In this document: positions 24,900 to 35,735 of the stretch, piece by piece | Layout: every line of letters starts with the position of its first letter | Position numbering within the stretch: the first letter of the stretch is position 1 | From: Symbiodinium natans | Taxonomy: Eukaryota > Sar > Dinophyceae > Suessiales > Symbiodiniaceae | Direction of reading: 5' to 3' | DNA: 64,000 nucleotides | NCBI GenBank assembly: GCA_905221605.1 | Contig: CAJNDS010002105.1 | Span: forward strand, 124,001 to 188,000 | Program-made: the position numbers and the translations under genes | Notes under the pieces: model-generated | The model's input: the letters and a program-made list of their open reading frames with translations, nothing else | The model's database searches: none | What the model was told of the DNA's origin: nothing

Positions 24900-27690
24900 C
24901 GGCGAGCTAACACTGAGTACTTCCGCAAAAAAGCATCGACAAAGCCGTACAGGCGAAGACCAATGCCATGCGCTCTGCCAAGACTCCAAGCATGCTGTGG
25001 CCAAGTCATCATTCCATTCTCCGAGAGTCCACATCTCGGCATTTTTTACGTTTTACATCATATTGCCCGTGCAGCTTTGCCCAAGTGGCTGAGACTTACT
25101 GCACTCGATGTCTCGTCTCAGGGTCCAGCGAAAAGCGTCATCATTCCCATTGGCACGTCGTTAAAATTCAATACCTTTTCAACACACGCGCACACACACA
25201 CACATCACGCAATACTATGCACTGACACGCAAAACACGAAATGAACGGATTCTGCCTGGTAGTTGTTCTGGAAATAGCCCAAGTCCTCCGGCAGCCGCGG
25301 GTTCGAAGGCACCAGGCGACCTCCGAAGATTTGGACCTCAGATGCTCAGAGGGTTCAAGATGTTGCAAGAGTTGGACTCAACTTGCGACATGCCGCAGCA
25401 ACCCGCAGCATGCTGCAAGATGAGAACCTCACACCGATGGAAGCCCACAGCAGCACCACAAGGACGTTCAGCAACAGAACCTTCTAAGCCCACGCGGTCA
25501 ACAAAACATCAGTTTGAGGATGTTTTCTGAAAGCTGCACGAGCTTTCTGACGTGCCACCCGTGCCTCGCGACATGTGCTGAAGAGTTTGCTCACCTTGAA
25601 GTTGGCAAGAGATCTCAAGTGCACACTGAGCACACTGAGCACGCCCTACACAGCATGGCTGGAATGGCTTTGTTTTCAAGTGCCCGGCGATCATGCTCGT
25701 GCGCTTGTAGGTCTTGACGTGCTTGAGAGCTTTGAGGACCCGAAGCAACCGGAGCACCTCACAACATGATTTTGGGTGTTGGTTTCTGTTGCTTTCTTTG
25801 GCTTTGGAGGGAAGAATGAAAGGGCAGGGTGCCTAACCACCAACAGTCCTGAAGAGATTCATCCAACGTCAGTAAACCAAACGCAAACATAGAAGTGAAG
25901 GCAAATTATGGATTTCCACTACTTTTTCGTTGTTTTCAGCCCAAATCGGAATGGGAATCGAAGCTCAATCAGAGCTTAAAGAACTTGATTTGCCCCAAGG
26001 AACTGATCTGCCCATGGAAACATGGCCCTAACGTCGAAAAACCGAAGCAAATATCAGGTTTTGTTTTGCTTGCCGGAGATTACAGAGCTTGTAGAGCAAC
26101 GCAATAATGAAACCCAGAGGACAACTTCGGGGTTCCATCTGGACTTGTTGCACGTTTCGATATCCCCAAGTTCAAGGGAAATCAAGGTTTGATCTCGACT
26201 CTAAAGACCATACCAGGTTGCTCCGGAAATTCTGCATTGGATGGGACGTTGGCGATATTTACGCAGGGCTTTCGCAGTGAATAAGTAGTACGAATGCTTG
26301 GATGTGCTAGTTTCGACCAGGGGAAAAACGCGTTAGGGCAGCATATCAAGTCTTTGTATTGGGCTACATGGTTAAGATGGGCACTCATTAGCATACAGCT
26401 TGAACTTCAGATTTTCCGCGACACGTGAGTGAAAGGCAATACTTCCGTTTACTATTCAAATTTGTAAGCTTCCAGGTGTGTTCGGATGGGGTGGGGAAGC
26501 GTGAAGGGCAATACTTGTATGTATGATTCTGAACTCCAGACATTCAGGGCCATGCAATTTGACACACTATTCCGATGTTCACAGATTTCGAGTGTTTGTT
26601 TGCGGGGCGAGGGGGGCTGGGCGGGGGAGATAGCGAGGGGGGGGGGGGGGGGGGGGGGGGGCGAACCGGGGCTATATATATATATATACGTAAATATCGA
26701 GAGTGAGAGAGAGGTCACAAGGGACTCGCTTCCATACGTGCCGATTCATGCGTTTCGTCTGACTCGTGCACCTCAAGCTCTCAAGACTTTTCATGCAGAT
26801 TTGAGAGCTCAAGGCACGTTGGCGCTGCGCAGCGTCTCCAGAGAGATGTGACGGACGGTGAGGAAGATTACAGCAACCTTGTGGCTTCGTCAAGGGCGCT
26901 GACCAGAGCAAGATGCAGTGCATGCACCCTGAAGAGTGGTACAAAGAAAAAAGCCGGGTACTCGGGTAATCAGGGCACCCTACAAGCACCGTCGGAGAAC
27001 CATTTTCTTATGCAACGTTTCGCTGTAAGCACATAAGTGCAGGGCTCCACTCAAGATTAGGCTGGTGATCAGGTCAAACCTGGAAAGATGCATGGTGACT
27101 TTAATATTTGGAATGGGATCACTAGCAGCATCTCATGATGGAACTGGCCTGTTGTCAGCATAGAACCAGTACTCCTCCCAGGACCAGTAGGACAGCTTCA
27201 GCAAGGCCTGAAGAAAGAAAGCAAGAGAGAGAGAGGGATCGAGAGAGAGAGAGAGAGAGAGAGAGCAGAGAGAGAGAGGAGAGAGGGCAAAGAGAGGGCA
27301 GAGAGAAATGACAAACAGAAAATCTGAGTTGTAATAGTACTGCGAGAGCTCGGCCCTTTTTCCTGTGGCCAGGTGCTTGCTCTTGCTTGCTCCAAATGCT
27401 GGCGCCTCCAACATGTAAATCAAAGAGAAGAAGAGGTCCACATTCACCACCCAAGCTGGCTCCTAGTGATGTGCGCAAGCGCGAGTGTTCTTCAAGAAGC
27501 TCTGAGCGCAATCTGAGCAGGATCTGCGGAAGCACCTGTATGTCATTCATGTCGAAAACAGATTCGCCAATGACCCAGATCACATTGGCAGAGACCACTG
27601 CGTTCATCACCTCAACAGGAGGCGCAGCCAAGCCAGACCAATGATGTGGCGACAGTTTGTCGGCATTCAGTGGTGCAGGTGAGCAAAGAG

Positions 27691-27742
<52 letters not shown>

Positions 27743-30700
27743 CTCCGAGATGGCATGTGGCTTAATGTGGCTTAATGTGGCTTAATGTGGAACAATGTGG
27801 AACAATGTGGAACAATGTGGAACAATGTGGAACAATGTGGAACAATGTGGAACAATGTGGAACAATGTGGAACAATGTGGAACAATGTGGAACACCTAAG
27901 TTGAACCCTGAGGCATATGCCGCCCAAATCTGCCAAGGCCGAAAGGAGTTGGAGACGGCAAAGCCGCGCGCAGCAAACCGAGAAGCTGGCCACGTCCATG
28001 ATGGAGCCGGGATAACGAACCGCGTAGCCTGTGCTCAGTGCGGGTCGATCAATCTGCCGTAGTGGTACATAGTACTCCGAAGGCCTAAGTTCGTGCCACC
28101 CGATCCATTCTCCATGATGTAACGCATCCACCTCGGTATTTCCAACAGCAACTTCAAAGGTCAGTACGTCACTGAGTTACTGAACGGCCAAGTCTGCCGC
28201 TTCTCCACAGCTGTGCCGTGAAGACATTCCTTCAAAGGCGCATCACGCTTTGTGATGTCGAACTGAAACCTCAGCACCCGTGCAACACTCCAGCATCCTA
28301 CGTTCGGCGGAGACCACTCAAATCGAAAAATCAAGACTCCGGAAATGAAGCAAGGGAGCTGAAGTACGTCACACATCTCCTGCTAGCAGACTCGCTCCAG
28401 GATCGCTCTGCAGACTGACTCCGGACTCTGGGGACTCCACATGACTGCACCATCTCTTCACCTCGGTGGCAGTCCTCGAACTCGGACCAGTCCAGGACAC
28501 CATCGAGGTTGTCGTCCAAGGCATGGAAGATGACTCGAAGCATCTCCTTCTGCACTCGCGGTGTCTGATCCAAAGACAAGAATTGACATGTTCGATGCGC
28601 CTTCGTGGCAGACATGTCCAGCAGCACACTCATGGCGTCCACCAGCTTCTCAAAATCTTCGAACCTAGCCGCAGGCATCGGCTGAGCTCTATAGAGTTCC
28701 CAAGCTTGAGGGTTTCAGTTCTAGCCTTACGACAGCTTTCTTGTCGTGGTGGTCGTGCCGCCTCAGCCCAGTAGCTAACCCATGCAGTTCCACTGCAAAT
28801 GCGAACTTGCCACTTGCTGCCAGGCTACAGCAGGCTAAAGGCAGACACAATCCCAGATTGTCGAAGTTCACGTCCTGCAGCCACACCCTGGGGTTTTTCG
28901 GTTGAACAAAGTGTGATCAACTGGACGGAAAAGTATGCAGGGGAGCTCTGACTGTATTTCGTTCGAGCAAGTGATCGAAAGGCTTGACACTGGGTTTGTT
29001 TTCTCCCCTTCTCGTGGGCACAAGCGAGGACGTGTCGGGATTCACCGAGCCGTACAGTGACTGGGACACCAACGGGGACACCGACCGAGACATCCCATAG
29101 GTATCATTCTCTTTGGACTACCGTAGACAGAGCCTCGCCGTTTTGTCATGGCATGGGGATGTATTGCACAAAGTGGAATATGCCGTGCAATATGTACGTG
29201 TACACAAAACAGCATATGTGGCGCAATCGCATTGAATTCAGGGGCAAACTTTTTTGATTATGCTTGACTGCTCTAACGAACGACCACTACCTGAAAATTG
29301 CCATTCAGGTGCACTTACAGACAACACTTAGTCAAAAATTAGTTCCTCCAAGTTCAAAAAGGCACTTGGCGTACCTATTGTGTTTAAAGTAACTGAGGTC
29401 CGATAATCTCATGACACTATTTGGCATTATTGAACGACCAAGTTACGCTCTTCCCATATCACTGGCCTAAATGACATTTTTAAGAAAGTATACCAGTAAG
29501 GTTAAGGGTGTGATTTCGACCCGCCGTATTTCTGCTACGGTGCTATCCGCAGAAACGCAGCGCTTCCATTTCCAGATATTTTCGACGCAGAAGCACAGCA
29601 AACAAACCAATACAAAAAAAACAAAAGTTCAGCATTTTCCAATAAGTTTTGGAGGGGAATTGCAAGGCCAAGGCCGGGAACATTGAAAGCGAATGAAGGA
29701 CAGGTACTGGCACAATCGATCACAGCGAAAATCCCTCAAAACGTCCCCGCCTTAGCCCATCAATTGGATTGGACAACGTCAAGTACAGACCTCACACGTA
29801 CTGTGCGCCAGGCCGGGATATTGGAAGGTACTGAAGGACAGCCATCGGGACAGCCGATCGAAACGAAAATCCCTTCAAAAGCAAGGACTGAGTTCCTGAA
29901 TAAGCAAAATTCATGTGTTTGAAGTAATAACTTAGCTATGTAATTGATTTTGAATTTTAGTTGCAGCATTAACTCTATTATCGAAAAGTAGTCGGCAGAT
30001 GAATCGTGGAAGTAGCTTAATAATTGTAATCGTCAGAATCAGCTTAGCTTCTCTTACACACACACAAATGGGGGAAGCTAGCAAAATTACGAAAGCAGAG
30101 AAAAGAACTAGCCTCTGAAAGCAATCGGTTGCCAGCACCTGGTTTTAACAACTAAGTTGAATGCACTTTTGAACTGCCGTTTGAGCTGAAACTATAAACT
30201 CACTTCACATATTTGATCTCTAGCTATGTATGTTTCAATTAACAAAGCCAATCATGTAAGGAATTGGGGAGACCCGAAAAACATGAAGCCTCAACGATTT
30301 CGATCATTAACCTGTTCACTTACTATTGCGAGTTCAAGGGCCATATTACCAACTTGGGGTTTCTCAGCTAAACAATCAGCGCAATCGGCTCATGATCATA
30401 CTTGTGTCGTCCCAACATATAACTTCAAGAAAGGACTGGGTGAGAAGTTCAGTGAACATAACGTACATGAATATGCACACATTTCTGCCTCGCAACAGAA
30501 ATGTATGTATATGACAACCTCCTAGACCACGACTGCATCATCAACCAAGGTACCTCATACTACCATGTTCCACTTGCCTCAGAGATCAGCTCAGGCCCTG
30601 TGGTAGAGACATAATGAGCTTGTGAATACAGGCCCCTTCCGGCCTACCATCAGGTTACTCTTGGCATGCTGGCTGTAGTCATTGTAGACCTGTACACTGT

Positions 30701-33700
30701 GATGTTGACATACGTAGGTCACTGACATGTCACTGCGTATGTCGTTTGATATGCGCTGCAAGAGCTCTCAGTTGTAGACACCGGCCAGTATGACCTCTGA
30801 TAAACGCAGGGAGGTGTTCGAAGACTGTGCAAAAAACCTCGAAGGGATCTAGGGATCTGTGCTTGCTTCAGGAGCACGGAGCCCATGAAGATGAAGGGCA
30901 TCCTTTCCACTTTGTTGACATACGTAGGTCACTGACATGTCACTACGCATGTCGTTGATACGCGCTGCAAGAGCTCTCAGTTGTCCAGATCAAAGCATAG
31001 AGCCGCTGAGTGCTATAAGTTGGCACCTCAGCGCCAAAGACGCGGCAGACATCCCCAAAGTCCCAACATGCCCCAGCCGTGGGTAGGGCACCAATGCATC
31101 CGGCAGCGTTGCTGTTGTCAAAGCTGCGAAGCAGGTGTAAATCGAGTCACTGAACCTGTTGCTAGATGCAATGTGCTGAATGTGCACTACGGTGACAGTC
31201 TGTGACAGTGACGTGGTGGATGTCGGCTGCAGAATCGACTAAGGCATCGACGAGGTGAAGCCTGTGTTCGCGGGAGTGCCAAACGGGTCATTCTCCTGGT
31301 GCCACTGAAGCGTGTGGAAGCTAGCTAAGCCTCTAAGCGCCGGATCTGAAGAACAGACTTCGAACTGCAACAGTTGCAGCTACAGAGCTACACCTCGGCA
31401 TGAGCCGTTTTGCACTACGTTGTAGGCCAGCCATCTGGGCCTCCAGGTCATCAAACATGGACGCCGTCACGAATGCAAACAGGACCACGGTGTAGACCAG
31501 GAACATGCCAACCTGAAGATACACAGTGCTGTCTTCTGTGTCAGAGACATACAAAGCTTGTAATGCTTCGCTAGACTGGGGCTTGTCACCTTGCTGACAG
31601 CTTTTGTTGTCCGAAAGAATGAGAGCACCAACTCCTGTCAACAGGGGCTGGGTGCTGACCGCATGATGTGCATGCCGAGCAAAAACATAAGAGGCAGGCG
31701 GCACGAAGATCCAGGCATGAAGGTTCGCACAACTGTTCGCTACACAAGCGTGCAGCTGCCCAATTATTCGAGGGCGATCAAGCATATTCCAACTTTCTCA
31801 AGAATCATATTACTACCACACAATAAAGCGCGCATCGTGTACCGATACGGCGCTAGACAAGGCCACGGACATGAAAGCATACTGTAGGGCCCGGACATGC
31901 CCGGACATTTGGCCGACGAAGGCAGGCGACCCGGGCGGGACGAAAAGGAGCATGGCCAATCGCGTGTGAAGGCACGTGGCATGATGGCGCAGGACATCGC
32001 AGACAGGACAAAAGAGAGAATGGCCAATCGCGCCTGATGGCACCGGAATGGCATGGAAAACACAGGGACGTGGCCACAGACGGCCAATCGCGCATGAATT
32101 CGTTCTGCGTATACTGGCTACACGGCACAAGGCCGCCAATGGGAAAGAATGTGGCAGAGGACAAAAAAGGAGAAATGGCCAATCGCACATGGAGGCACGC
32201 ACCATTTATATATGTATATATATATATATGCTCACCCCCCCATGATCCAGGTCGGAAGGCCTTTTGGGCACATCAAAGCGAGATTTAAACCTAATTCGGA
32301 ATTTATATTAAAGGGCCACACCCTCTGAGAAATCCTCTGGCTTCATTCGTAGTACATTGTATTTAGAAATCTAAATTTGCCTATTAAAAGCCGCGCCCTA
32401 TGAAATCTCTTCTGGGGCCTGCAAGTCCGTAACAAAATCTCACAAGAACTTTATATGCAGAGGTTACAGCCTCAGAAATCCTCATCTGGGCTTCCTTCCT
32501 AGTTGTTTTGAAGAACTGCTTCTACATAAGAAGCCCACACCCTAGGAAAAGAATTCTATACTTAAATGCCACACCCTATGAAATCCTGTTCTGGACCCTC
32601 TTAATGAAATTTCAGTAGACTTGTGTATGATAAAGCCACAACCCAAGACATCCTCATCTAAGCCTGGTTTAGTAATACCTATTTAGAATTTTTGCTTTTC
32701 CCACACCCTGTGAAATCCTGTTCTGGCCCCATTCGTAACGAAACGTATTTTTATATCGTATTGTACACCCACACCCTAAGAAACCCTCTTCTGGGCTTCG
32801 ATCGTAATTAAACCCAAGTAAAGCAAGTGTATATTCAGAGGCCAACCCCGGGACATCCTCCTCGCAACGCAGCCGAGTTAGAATTTTATTTTGCAGACCG
32901 CACCCTATGAAATCCCTTTCTGACCCCCATTTGTAATGAAGATTAATTAGAAGTCTGTATTATAAAGCCACACGCCAAGAAATCCTCATTGGTTCAGCTT
33001 GCTGCCTGCAGTGTCATGCTAGCTGTAAAACATATATGTCCCTCAGCTGCGACCAACATCATCGTATGCATCCTGTGTTTCACTCTTTTCATCACGTTAA
33101 CCATTTTAACGTTCGCATCACAGCTGACTTTAGCCCGGCAGTGCAAGGTCAGGCCTCCAGGCGTGGGACGGCGCACGCAGCAAGGCCGAATCTGGCGCAT
33201 CATGGGCGCTTCAGGGCAACATAGTCAAGCCTTTCTTAGCCTCCGTGGCGAGGCCAGAAGGAACGCACGAACACTACATTCAGGTCAGTGAGCCAGATGT
33301 TCGTCTCTTCATTTGCTTGACCTAGTCACTTGAGACATACAGATCAGGATCCTCCGACCCCGCCCAAACATTGCCTCAGGACCGGTGCGATCCGAAGCTT
33401 CGAGCCAGCGAAAAAGGCAGCCAAGTCCTGGGCACTCTGATCTCAGTGCTTCGGGGTTCGTCTCCTACTGTTGCCCATTTCCAGCAGCAACATTTACCGA
33501 TTAAAACGACTAAATATTCAGCGTAAACTCTGGCCCGTCACCGGTTAGATCGCTGAGGCGCCAGGAAGCTTAGCGTGATCAACGCCGCCTCCAGCAGCAA
33601 TCGGCCTCACAATCCGCGCCGCGCTGCTATCAAAGCTGTGGTAGAGCGCAAAACAAAGGAAGGTCTAACGTGATCTAACTTCAGGCTGGTTCAGCACAAT

Positions 33701-35205
33701 TTCAGCACTCTGCCTGATGTAGTGGCATGGCCTGGGCTCATCATGCCCTTACCATCCTCTTGCTGTGCTCACCGCACACTGCAGAGCAAGTGCGATCTTA
33801 CAGTACAGGGCAGGACTCCCCAGTTTTTCTCCAAGTTCCGCACCGTAGCCCCGCATGGAAATATAAAGACGAAGGTGCAACCTCGCAGGCATTAGGCATT
33901 GCCGACTGTAGCGAAAGTTGCTACATATGTTTTGCATATTCTGAGAGCCGAACGAAACTGATTGCCATGCGTTGATACCCTCAAGCGGCTCTCTTTATCT
34001 CGGCGGAACGGCTGGGCTCAGGGCAGGAGGTTCCCAAACAGGAAGGTCAGGATAAACAGCTCGATGGCTACCTGGTTGCAGTCGATATCTCAGGTGCTTC
34101 ATGAGTTGTCTGAGTTGATAAAGTATGTTCTGTGACGCGTGTATGTGTTGCACGTCTCTTCCACGGAGCCAGGACCTCGCCCTAGGAGCACATGCACTGC
34201 ACACATCCTGGCCGACGTGCGCCGAAGTCCACAAACTCGAAGTGCATGCACCCGCATTGGTGGGGTGATTCAGTGCATCGAGAGTGAAGCCTTTGGAAAG
34301 GCCATGGAAGCCATGAAACCTACAAATCGCAAAAACGGAAACTGACGGAAAGGTCTGGAACAAAAAGGTGTAGTCTGGCCATGGTCTACAATTATTCTGT
34401 ACGCAGGTATCCTTTTTCCCACAGTGAAAAAAAGGCTACAGCTAGGTGGCCTGTCACTGTTGGGGACGGACTGAACTTGATTGACTAGTCAGCGGCATTC
34501 AGGGAGCAATTGCCAGGTGAGGGATCAGCAAACTTTTTAGGATCCCAGAACGGATCAAAAACACATTTACAGACAAACAAACGGCACGCACAAGGACCGT
34601 TTCCATGTCACAGCCAGCTTGCCCTCTACAATGTGGGGGAGGGGGGAGGGGGGGGGGGGAGGGGGAGGGGGGGGGGGGAGGGGAGGGGGGAGGGGGAGGG
34701 GAGGGGGGGGGGGGGAGGGGAGGGGGGGGGGGGGGGGGAGGAGGGGAGAGGGCAGCTCTCGTCTTCGAACCTTTCTTAGGGTATCGATGTGTCTGAGCAT
34801 TGGCAGCATTTGCTTTCGAAAGCATGCTGGGCCTTTCGATTTTGATCTCAGCTCTGAGGTGCCCGCGGCCCAAGCCACGGGGACATAGACCAAGCCACTG
34901 AGCAGGTATTCTGGGCTCTCACCAGCCGGGCAAATGCCTCAGACAAAACGCTCAAAACCCATCACTTAACATGTAAACGGGACACACACCATGAAGTCCC
35001 CCAGCTGCGCGCCTCCTGTGGCATAAATTTTGCCGTTGCACCTGCTTGCTGCATCCATTGAAACCCTCTGGACAAGGTTTCAACTTTTTGAAGATATCTC
35101 ACGGCTCTAAAAACAAGGAGCGCCAGAGCGGGGTCTCGATGATGTCCAGCAGGAGCAGTGTCCAGACTGCCGGCGCGGCCCATTTCTCTAGCCTCCGCCG
35201 AAACC
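24900..35205 (-). CDS. TPC1: Two-pore-type voltage-gated cation channel (TPC1-like) with EF-hand linker
   Basis: Two six-helix repeats with a calcium-binding linker, as in plant vacuolar TPC1. Repeat I: S1 (WTLLLLDIIETPLW, about 35200-35103), S1-S2 loop (NGKIYATGGAQLGDFM, 35041-34990), S2 (VAIELFILTFLFGNLLP, 34071-about 34015) and a probable S6 (VGMFLVYTVVLFAFVTASMF, 31512-about 31390). EF-hand DDNLDGVLDWSEF at about 28.5 kb. Repeat II: S1 VMNAVVSANVIWVIGESVFD (27610-27536), S2 WVVNVDLFFSLIYMLE (27459-27406), ALLKLSYWSWEEYW (27207-27149), S3 RFDLITSLILS (from 27079), S4 VLRLLRVLKALKH with a basic residue every third position (25757-25719), S5 LLLNVLVVLLWASIG (25480-25433), VQIFGGRLVPSNP to YFQNNYQ (25336-25256), pore VLNFNDVPMGMMTLF (25174-25130) and MWTLGEWNDD (from 25034). 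Exons are only 39-81 nt. Repeat I S3-S5 and pore, and final S6, were not located. Acts in vacuolar/endolysosomal membranes in known relatives. Confidence 0.85.
26637..26664. repeat. Poly-G run
   Basis: More than 20 consecutive G, followed by a (TA)n stretch; inside the TPC-like gene between S3 and S4 exons. Length is likely unstable in assemblies. Confidence 0.9.
27225..27305. repeat. (GA)n microsatellite forming an intronic CT tract
   Basis: GA-rich run on the plus strand, therefore a CT tract in the TPC-like transcript, ending shortly upstream of the 3' splice site of the 27207-27149 exon. Confidence 0.9.
27683..27738. repeat. (GA)n microsatellite
   Basis: Nearly pure GA run, CT-rich in the transcript, about 75 nt upstream of the repeat II S1 exon of the TPC-like gene. 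Confidence 0.95.
27761..27890. repeat. Decamer satellite (AACAATGTGG)10
   Basis: Three copies of CTTAATGTGG followed by ten perfect copies of AACAATGTGG. It sits in an intron of the TPC-like gene. The sharp switch between two unit types with an identical ATGTGG half indicates expansion of a variant unit. Confidence 0.97.
27900..28150 (-). CDS. Possible linker exon between EF-hand and repeat II, unrecognised
   Basis: An open stretch on the minus strand reads TFEVAVGNTEVDALHHGEW and continues through YYVPLRQIDRPALSTGYAV; it has protein-like composition and an upstream cag/aag acceptor context. A second frame over the same DNA (RWMRYIMENGSGGTNLG) is equally plausible, so the frame is not settled. 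It lies between the EF-hand exon and the first exon of channel repeat II, immediately beside the decamer satellite. Confidence 0.3.
28331..28678 (-). CDS. EF-hand exon(s) of the TPC-like channel linker
   Basis: The open frame contains FEDFEKLVDAMS followed by KEMLRVIFHALDD and the canonical loop DDNLDGVLDWSEF. Loop positions 1, 3, 5, 6 and 12 are D, N, D, G and E, the calcium-ligand pattern. An internal intron is possible between DAMS and KEML: a GT donor and a cag acceptor are present. The preceding acidic helix and the position between repeat I and repeat II exons match the second EF-hand of plant TPC1. Assignment to the channel gene, rather than to a separate calcium-binding protein, is inferred from order and strand. 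Confidence 0.7.
   Translation of the reverse strand: MPAARFEDFEKLVDAMSVLLDMSATKAHRTCQFLSLDQTPRVQKEMLRVIFHALDDNLDGVLDWSEFEDCHRGEEMVQSCGVPRVRSQSAERSWSESASRRCVTYFSSLASFPES
29665..29885. repeat. Direct repeat, two copies about 141 bp apart
   Basis: GGCCGGGAACATTGAAAG then GAAGGACAG at 29672-29705 matches GGCCGGGATATTGGAAG then GAAGGACAG at 29812-29842; both are followed by GATC..A.CGAAAATCCCT. Confidence 0.75.
30700..30990. repeat. Duplicated 75-bp segment, 208 bp apart
   Basis: GTTGACATACGTAGGTCACT and the next 55 bases at about 30706 recur at about 30913 with few changes (TGCGTATG/TACGCATG). Both end in GCAAGAGCTCTCAGTTGT. Confidence 0.9.
31940..32195. repeat. Spaced array of GGCCAATCGC motifs
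   Basis: Four copies: TGGCCAATCGCGTG (31952), TGGCCAATCGCGCC (32021), CGGCCAATCGCGCA (32079) and TGGCCAATCGCACA (32175), each in a partly shared context (GAGAATGG..., ...GGCAC). Confidence 0.85.
32306..32998. repeat. AT-rich degenerate minisatellite, about 65-75 bp unit
   Basis: At least ten copies of a unit beginning CCACACCCTATGAAATCC and continuing TGTTCTGG.CCC..TTCGTAA, at about 32316, 32391, 32464, 32545, 32570, 32636, 32701, 32770, 32841, 32900 and 32968. Copies seem to alternate between a CTATGAAATCCTGTTCTGG form and a CCAAGAAATCCTCATCTGG form, suggesting a dimeric unit. Confidence 0.85.
34627..34746. repeat. G-rich (GGGGA)n tract
   Basis: About 120 bp of G runs broken by single A. 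It lies in a TPC-like gene intron between S1-S2 loop and S2; the transcript side is C/T-rich. Confidence 0.95.
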
Positions 35206-35444
35206 ATATTTGCAAACATGGTCTCAGTTCAGGCTAGACCTGGCTAGGAGTGCGTTCGGAAGCTTTGCTGTGTCAGTGATAATGTGGGTTCCCGGGCCGT
35301 GTCTTGTGCTTGTAAGCATACCAGGCCGCCGGATTCGTTGGAGGCTGATGAAAGCCGCGCAGGCGGATAGCCTGCACACGGGCCGAGTTCCACTTGCATT
35401 TGATGCATTCTGCCTCGCCTGCAATGTTCTGTTCTGCCTGTGGC

Positions 35445-35735
35445 ATGTAGGGTTTTGGGTTTTCAGGGTTCGGGCGTTAGGGTTTTAGAGTGTTTTCGGT
35501 TAGAGCTTATGAGGATTGGGAATGTTGAGTGCCTAGTTGGAATGCTCCGGCTTTCGGGTTCTTCGTGTTGTAAGACTGACGGCTTTAACTTAAGGCCTTT
35601 GGCGGCTAGTGCTTTTAGGATTGCTTTTGGGGTTTTAGGGTTTAAGATGTTCGGGTTGCTCGTGCTTTTTTGGCTTTAGGGCATTTAGGGTTTGGGCTTT
35701 TGGGGTTGGGGTGTTTAGGGCTTCGGGCTCAAGAA
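35445..35735. repeat. Degenerate telomere-like tract (TTTAGGG-type)
   Basis: Variants such as TAGGGTTTTGGG, TTAGGGTTTTAG, GGGTTTAAGATG and GCATTTAGGGTTTGGG over about 290 bp, just upstream of the TPC-like S1 exon. Confidence 0.8.

Noticed and set aside
34499-34893. Proline- or glycine-rich frames
   Set aside because: Compositional artefact of the GGGGA tract.
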